Assembly: GCA_963691705.1 (NCBI GenBank)
Contig: OY829546.1
Span: 8,194,001-8,258,000 of the forward strand
Origin: Viola odorata
Taxonomy: Eukaryota > Streptophyta > Magnoliopsida > Malpighiales > Violaceae
Direction of reading: 5' to 3'
DNA: 64,000 nucleotides
Every line of letters starts with the position of its first letter. Position 1 is the first letter of the stretch. The notes beneath the pieces are model-generated. The model was not told the DNA's origin. It saw only the letters and a program-made list of their open reading frames with translations, and made no database searches. Shown piece after piece: positions 59,105 to 64,000 of this stretch. Position numbers and translations under genes: made by a program.

Positions 59105-60208
59105 TTACCATCTATTCTCATCCAATTGCCAGCCTTCATTTTGCCTCCTCCTTGAGGTCCTATCCATCCCTGACCTACTCCTCCACCATGAAACATTCCG
59201 ATCACTACTGGACCGCCTACTACCCATCCTGCCAAAAAACGAAACAAAGCTACGAAAAGCCCTTCCTAGTCCTCTACCTTCCCTGGACCTCCTTCCACTC
59301 GGCACCCACGAAATCCTCCTAGGTGCCCCTGGCGTGTTAAACCCACCATCCATCTCTGTAAACACAACAGGAAACTCCCTTTCTGCTGCTCTCCTCCCTC
59401 CAGCAAACCTCCCAACCGCAAAACCCCCGCCGGGAAGCCTCCATATCGTTAACCCAACAGCTTCCTCGTCCGGTTCCGGCGAATTCCTCCCATTGTCACG
59501 CACATCAGTAGGCAACTCGTGCCGACAAACTGGGCAGGAATTTCGAAGTGATAGCCATGGAAGGATGCAATCAGAGTGATAAATATGCTTACAAGGCATT
59601 TCCCTAGCCTCAGTGTTGACCTCGAACTCTTCTTTGCAGACAGCGCAATGAGACTCCAACGAAACATGGTTTGCTAAGATCTTAACAACCGGCATGGACT
59701 CAACAGCAGCTTTTGAAGCCGGCGGCTGCTCAAATCTGCCGACACCGTTGATTTCCCATTGAGTCAGCTGATCAAGCAGCCGGTCAAACCCCGACCCCAT
59801 CAAAAATTCCGACACACTTGCGGGTAAAGGCCGGAGACCCGACCCAGCTCCATCATCATAGAACAATTCGAAGTTGCCCAAACCTCCTCCAGGATAATTA
59901 CCACCGACAGAATCCGGAGGGCCTCGGAGGACGATGACAGGATTGAACGGGGATCTATCCCCGCCGCTGCCGCGGCGGTTGCGGCGGATCGGGAGGTTGT
60001 CGAGGTACACTGGGAGGCGATGGGAGTGATGGATAGGGGAGCGGGAAGGAGTGGTGGCGGTGGTGGCGGTGGGGCTGATTTCTTCGAGGAACCCACCGCT
60101 GCAGTCAGGACAGCTGATCGAATCTTGAGAAGACGGAATCCGGAGCTGAACGAACCGGTTGCATCTGTAACACCAGAACGAAGATCCAATCATCGAATTG
60201 GAATCCAT
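59105..60208 (-). CDS. RING-H2 E3 ubiquitin ligase with DUF1117, RDUF-like
   Basis: The intronless frame encodes 367 residues from the ATG at 60208. It starts with a zinc ribbon (FWCYRCNRFVQL and CPDCSGGFLEE), then a Ser/Pro/Gly-rich linker. The RING-H2 domain lies at about residues 190-230: CAVCKEEF, PCKHIYHSDC, LPWLSLRNSCPVCR, with the Cys3-His2-Cys3 spacing intact. Downstream, GLTIWRLPGGGFAVGRF and PVVFTEMDGGFN belong to the DUF1117 region of Arabidopsis RDUF1 and RDUF2, E3 ligases linked to drought and abscisic-acid responses. It should ubiquitinate unknown substrates in the cytosol or nucleus. The Arg/Ser-rich tail is typical. Confidence 0.9.
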   Translation of the reverse strand: MDSNSMIGSSFWCYRCNRFVQLRIPSSQDSISCPDCSGGFLEEISPTATTATTPSRSPIHHSHRLPVYLDNLPIRRNRRGSGGDRSPFNPVIVLRGPPDSVGGNYPGGGLGNFELFYDDGAGSGLRPLPASVSEFLMGSGFDRLLDQLTQWEINGVGRFEQPPASKAAVESMPVVKILANHVSLESHCAVCKEEFEVNTEAREMPCKHIYHSDCILPWLSLRNSCPVCRHELPTDVRDNGRNSPEPDEEAVGLTIWRLPGGGFAVGRFAGGRRAAEREFPVVFTEMDGGFNTPGAPRRISWVPSGRRSREGRGLGRAFRSFVSFFGRMGSRRSSSDRNVSWWRSRSGMDRTSRRRQNEGWQLDENRW

Positions 60209-61501
60209 GAAATTTGTTGAAGAAACTGAAATCGGAGAAGGTGGAATTGAGGAATCGACGGAGGAGATTTGATCAGATAAGGAAGATTGGGGGATGAGGG
60301 GTAGGATTAGGGGATGAGCGAGCGAGCGAGCACTAGAAGAAAATAGAAGTAGAGAAGAAAGGGAAAGCTGGAGGTAAAAAAGGAAGGTGAAGGGAATTAA
60401 ATAAAAGAGGCGCGTGGGATTAGTATGAAAAAGGCATAAACGGTGAATGCGCGTCGGTCGTTGGACGTGGTATTTACGCTTTAATTTTATTTTTTTCTTC
60501 CTTTTTTATCCTTTTCTTTTTACATGTTTTCTTTTTCTTTTTCTTTTACAGGTTGATTTGGCTTTTGCTTTTAAAATAAATAAGCAATGTACTTCTATAG
60601 TTATATTAATTTTTTAATTCATAAACTAAAAAAACGGAATCCTGAATTCGAATTTTCACTAATATTTTTATTATTAATCTGACAACTGATGAATTAAGTA
60701 ACTATTAACAATTTTTGTTATTATTGATGCAGATTTCCCATATTCGAGTATGGACGGACTGAGATTTTAATTGGCTTAGTCCATAGCAAGCACATAATTC
60801 TTTTGACCCTGGATAGCTTAGTTGATTGATTTTGTGTTAGCAGGCTAGTTATTGTTTCAAATTTCCGCATAGGATGAACTATCAGAGAACACTTTGTTCT
60901 CCTCGTATCTTTTACTTCTTCATGATCGGAGGTAGTTGTCCCCACTCACTTCTCATGGGGTTTTTTATATGTTTTTGGTTTACAAGTCCTGAATTTATAT
61001 ATTTCATTTAGTTATAAATTCACAATCTTCTAGCTCAATCGGTAGAGATGATCTTTAAGGTAACGTGTATATTCGCACGATTTGAATTTAACTTTTACTA
61101 CTAGTTAAATGCAATAATTGAGATGTTAATTTGATTTGTAAGTTAAAATTGTTATTCTCTTCGTCTTAGAGTAGTTGCCTTCTTTTGAAAGAAAGAGAAA
61201 ATCGTGTTTTACTTGCCTCTTTTATATTCCTATGCGGAAATTTGATTATTTTACTTTATTACCCTTTTTATTTGCATGAAAAAAAGAATAAAATAAAAGA
61301 GTGACACTTCATGTAATTAAAAAATGTTAAAAAGGGCAGTTTTATATAAAAATTTATAAATAATTGTGTTCAATGATAATGATTGAGATTGGTTTATGTG
61401 TATATGAAAAAGAGATGGTAATAAAGAATGGTGAGAGTAATAAATGTGTTTTGTTTTTAAAAAATAAATATGTAGTCAATAATTAGCTCACTTTATTACT
61501 G

Positions 61502-61730
61502 CTCCCTTTGTTTTTTTTAACACAATCATTAAATTATATTTAATTATGGACTAAACTACTCTTATTAATTATGAACCATGTCTCTTTAACTTTCCTCCAA
61601 AAAGTGATTAATTTAAAATTATTTAGGGTTAATTTTGTCATTACCTATAAAAAGTTATCTTGAATACCGAAAAAATGACAGTTAAATAGGTAAAAGCATA
61701 TCTTAAAAAAACTGGAGGGTATAGTAAATA
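61502..61730. mobile_element. Possible Stowaway-like MITE
   Basis: The left end CTCCCTTTGTTTTTTTT pairs imperfectly with the right end AAAAAAACTGGAGGG, the form of a decayed Stowaway terminus. Internal GACAGTTAAATAGGTAAAAG is also MITE-like. A TA follows the right end. Confidence 0.4.
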
Positions 61731-62142
61731 ATTAATAACTTGATTAGTAAATAATTAGTAAATGCATATAAAGTTACTAATTGTTTACTATTAATAAAGT
61801 AAGCTAATTAGACACAAGCACGTAAATCAACTCACAGGAGGGTTGTTTTTAAATGTTTCAAATCAAATCCTAAATAGACAATTCTATTAAAATTTATGAA
61901 GGAAAACTTCACCCGGAAGATTCTAGTTGGCTTGAGGGGTGACCGGGGTTTTAGGTGGTCTTGATGATAAAGAAAGCTAATTAGTAGTCATTTTTTGAAA
62001 TTTAAGAGAAAGTGTATTTTAAGAATTTTGAACTTAAAATACAAGAATATTTTGATAAACCATCCACAGCATCAAAGCATCAAAGCATCTTCTTGAAAAG
62101 TTCAAGAAGATATTACCCGCAATTTGCTTTTTTATTTATTTT

Positions 62143-62164
62143 TATATATATATATATATATATA
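62143..62164. repeat. TA dinucleotide microsatellite
   Basis: About eleven TA units in a row. A second, shorter TA run lies in Fes1 intron 2 at about 63662-63679. Confidence 0.9.
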
Positions 62165-63154
62165 AATTGCTTGTTTTTATTAGCAGTGTTATTTTGATAA
62201 AGAAAATTCCTTCTTCGTGGCATAGTGAAAGAGATGGCACTGTCAGCGCAAGCCAGTAGGAAGTTGAATGATAGAAATAACATGCTACTGATGTTGACGT
62301 TTCACATGAATTTCCCCTTTCTGTTCATAAAAACCTTGCGACCCAAGTCTAACCCAGCCATTATTAATGCAAGTAAACTCCCCGCGTCCTTTGGACTTTG
62401 GATGTGGAACATAAGTAACGTTGATTATTATTTTATAATCCTACTTAAGATATTGCTAATTCAATCATTAATATATACGAGATAATTTATTATAACAACA
62501 CGCAATCAATCACAGATAAATGTAATAAATAAAAATAAAAAAATAAAAATTCTTTAACTTGGTTTGACAAATGACTTTTATTCCACGAACAATGCAAAAA
62601 ATATCGACTCAAAATTTCAGCTATCAAAACATCAGCGAAAAATACCGCGAGTTTTTTTAATCATATTAACAGTGAAATATATAGAAAATCTACAGGACAC
62701 ATCAATTCAATGCAAGATGAAAACATATTAGTCAACCAATTTACTGCGAAAATGATTCATCCTAAGTTCCCAACCAAAAATCTTTTAGCTCAATATGTTA
62801 TCTGCCGCAGTGATAAGATATCATTAAGGGCTCGAAGGAAGAGTCCGCCTATATTCCCATTCAACGCGCGAGGGCGAGAAGCAGGCAAGCACCTCCGCCT
62901 GCGTAATGGGCACACGTCAGCGTGTAGCGTAATTAATAAAATGATAAATAAATAATCAGCAAATATGAAATAACGAAGCTCGGCATAAGTAATTGATAAT
63001 TAGCCCAGCCCATTTAAGTGGGCCTGGCGATCAGTAAAAGTGACTAATAGAGCACATTTAAATGGGCCTAAGAGGATTTAGCAAGAAGAAAAAATAGTCC
63101 CATAACAACGCGTCTGCTCATTCGTTTTTCGCCACTTTCGGCTCTCCCCACTTC

Positions 63155-63182
63155 TTCTGGAATTGTGGAGACTCTTCCGGAA
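63155..63182 (+). promoter_or_regulatory. Two heat-shock-type palindromes upstream of Fes1
   Basis: TTCTGGAA (63155-63162) and TTCCGGAA (63175-63182) both match TTCnnGAA, the two-unit core of heat-shock elements. They lie 120-150 bases before the ATG. A third adjoining unit is missing from each. Confidence 0.5.
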
Positions 63183-63303
63183 TCGCGCAATTCTTATTTA
63201 TATTTCTCAACTCTCAAATCACAAATTCCACCATCTATACACCAAAAGATATTGAATTTAGACGATTAAATTGCTTGTAATTACTAGTTTAGGTTGAGTT
63301 ATC

Positions 63304-64000
63304 ATGGCTAAGGACGGACCGAACTGGAAGGGTCTGCTCAACTGGAGTATCGCCAACGCTGATGGAACCAGCGCAGCTCGCAATCTCAGGTAATTTGACA
63401 AAAAGATGATTACTTTCTTTCTGGGTTTTTGATTTTGTGTGTTTGGGTGTTTTTTTGTTGGAACTGAGACCCGAGTTGTCGTTTTGCAGTGAGGAGGATA
63501 GGAAGTGGTTTATGGAAGCGATGCAAGCGAGTACTGTTGATGTGATTCAGCGGATGAAAGAGATAACTCTTGTGATGAAAACTCCTGAGGAAGACTTGCA
63601 ATCTCAAGGAGTTACTCCTTCTGATATTGAAGGTACTGTATTACTTGCCAGCTGAGTGTCAATATATATATATATATATTTATTTTTTTGTGGGTGGTCG
63701 ATTGAGTTTTTTTTGTGTTGTTGGCAGATTTGCTGGAAGAGCTACAGGAGCATGTCGAGTCTATTGACAATGCTAATGGTGAGTTTTCTTTATGCTTGTT
63801 TAGGGTTGGTGAAGTTTTCTGCACTGTGAAAAATTCATCGTTTGTATTAACTTTAAATTGCCAATGATATGTTTAAGCTTTTATTTTCTTACAGTAGCTT
63901 GCCTGGATTTCATGTGTTGATGGTATATTTGAATCTGTTATTTCCTGCCGCTAGACAGTAGCTTGGACATAGTTTGCTCTATGTTCTAGCCTTCTAGGAT
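63304..64000 (+). CDS. Fes1-type Hsp70 nucleotide-exchange factor (HspBP1-like), 5' part
   Basis: Exons 63304-63389, 63490-63632 and 63728-63778 encode the first 93 residues, and the gene runs off the window. The start, MAKDGPNWKGLLNWSIANADGT, with EEDRKWFMEAMQ, RMKEITLVM, GVTPSDIE and LLEELQEHVESIDNAN, matches the N-terminus of plant Fes1 proteins. The armadillo-like repeats that bind Hsp70 lie beyond the end. Plant Fes1A protects cytosolic Hsp70 in acquired heat tolerance. The phases of all three introns are consistent. Heat-shock-type motifs and two TGGGCC boxes precede it. Arabidopsis relatives recalled are At3g09350 (Fes1A) and At5g02150 (Fes1C). Confidence 0.92.

Larger units (their letters stand above)
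60209..63303. other. Spacer with RING promoter and Fes1 promoter
   Basis: It holds the RING leader (with GAGC repeats near 60315), AT-rich DNA, a possible Stowaway-like MITE at 61502-61730, a TA microsatellite at 62143-62164 and the Fes1 promoter. The Fes1 promoter has TGGGCC at 63019-63024 and 63063-63068 and heat-shock-like palindromes. No gene is seen. Confidence 0.5.

Noticed and set aside
59334..60220. Plus-strand and alternate minus-strand frames over the RING gene
   Set aside because: They are shadows of the intact 367-codon RING gene with no independent motifs.
61026..61092. tRNA-like A box (TAGCTCAATCGG) and weak B box
   Set aside because: The B box fits poorly, and no tail or target duplication was found, so a SINE call is not supported.

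Overview
This is nuclear DNA of a flowering plant, almost certainly a eudicot and possibly an asterid (the last is a weak impression). The genes have GT-AG introns and AT-rich spacers, and they encode plant-specific families: SIAMESE-RELATED, FHY1/FHL, WRKY, PLS-class PPR, multicopper laccases, a chloroplast FIP and RDUF-type RING proteins. Reading frames were joined by hand at splice sites; exon edges are readings of the sequence, not transcript evidence.

Layout, left to right. 1-10 kb: a HAD-family pyrimidine 5'-nucleotidase-like gene (+) and a plastid-targeted atypical SDR (+), separated by MITEs. 10.3-11.7 kb: a decayed LINE reverse transcriptase. 12-14.6 kb: a plastid YidD homologue (+) and a WRKY49-like factor (-). 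14.7-22 kb: mostly noncoding, with foldback elements and one small gene, a SMR-type CDK inhibitor (+). 22.4-25 kb: laccase A (+), broken by a nonsense codon. 26.7-28 kb: an FtsH pseudogene and a tRNA-Gly pseudogene. 28.3-37.2 kb: FHY1/FHL (-), a PPR gene (-) and a DHHC palmitoyltransferase (-). 39.6-47 kb: laccase B (-), whose last exon is split by a 4.9-kb, very young, gag-only Copia-type LTR retrotransposon. 49.5-60.2 kb: a PCS1-like aspartic protease, an AVT1-like amino-acid transporter, FIP and a RDUF-like RING-H2 E3 (all -). 63.3 kb to the end: the 5' part of a Fes1-type Hsp70 nucleotide-exchange factor (+).

The genes do not form one pathway. Their order looks ancestral. From memory of Arabidopsis, homologues of HAD, SDR, SMR4, FHL, PCS1, AVT1, FIP and Fes1 lie together on chromosome 5 (At5g02150-At5g02240), while YidD, PAT16, an AVT1 and Fes1A lie together on chromosome 3 (At3g09310-At3g09350). 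The window appears to hold the unfractionated set.

The most interesting parts are the laccase pair and the retrotransposon. Two LAC5/12/13-like genes are inactivated independently: a TGG-to-TGA change just before the type-3 copper motif in A, and the LTR insertion between two type-1 copper positions in B. The retrotransposon has 5-bp target duplications, TG...CA ends, a primer-binding site, a polypurine tract, near-identical LTRs and only a gag gene. Its U3 carries an array of 18-bp palindromes separated by 23-nt hairpins that keep their pairing while changing sequence. Also notable are an FHY3/FAR1-type site beside an ACGT element upstream of FHL, several long foldback elements, and candidate heat-shock elements upstream of Fes1.
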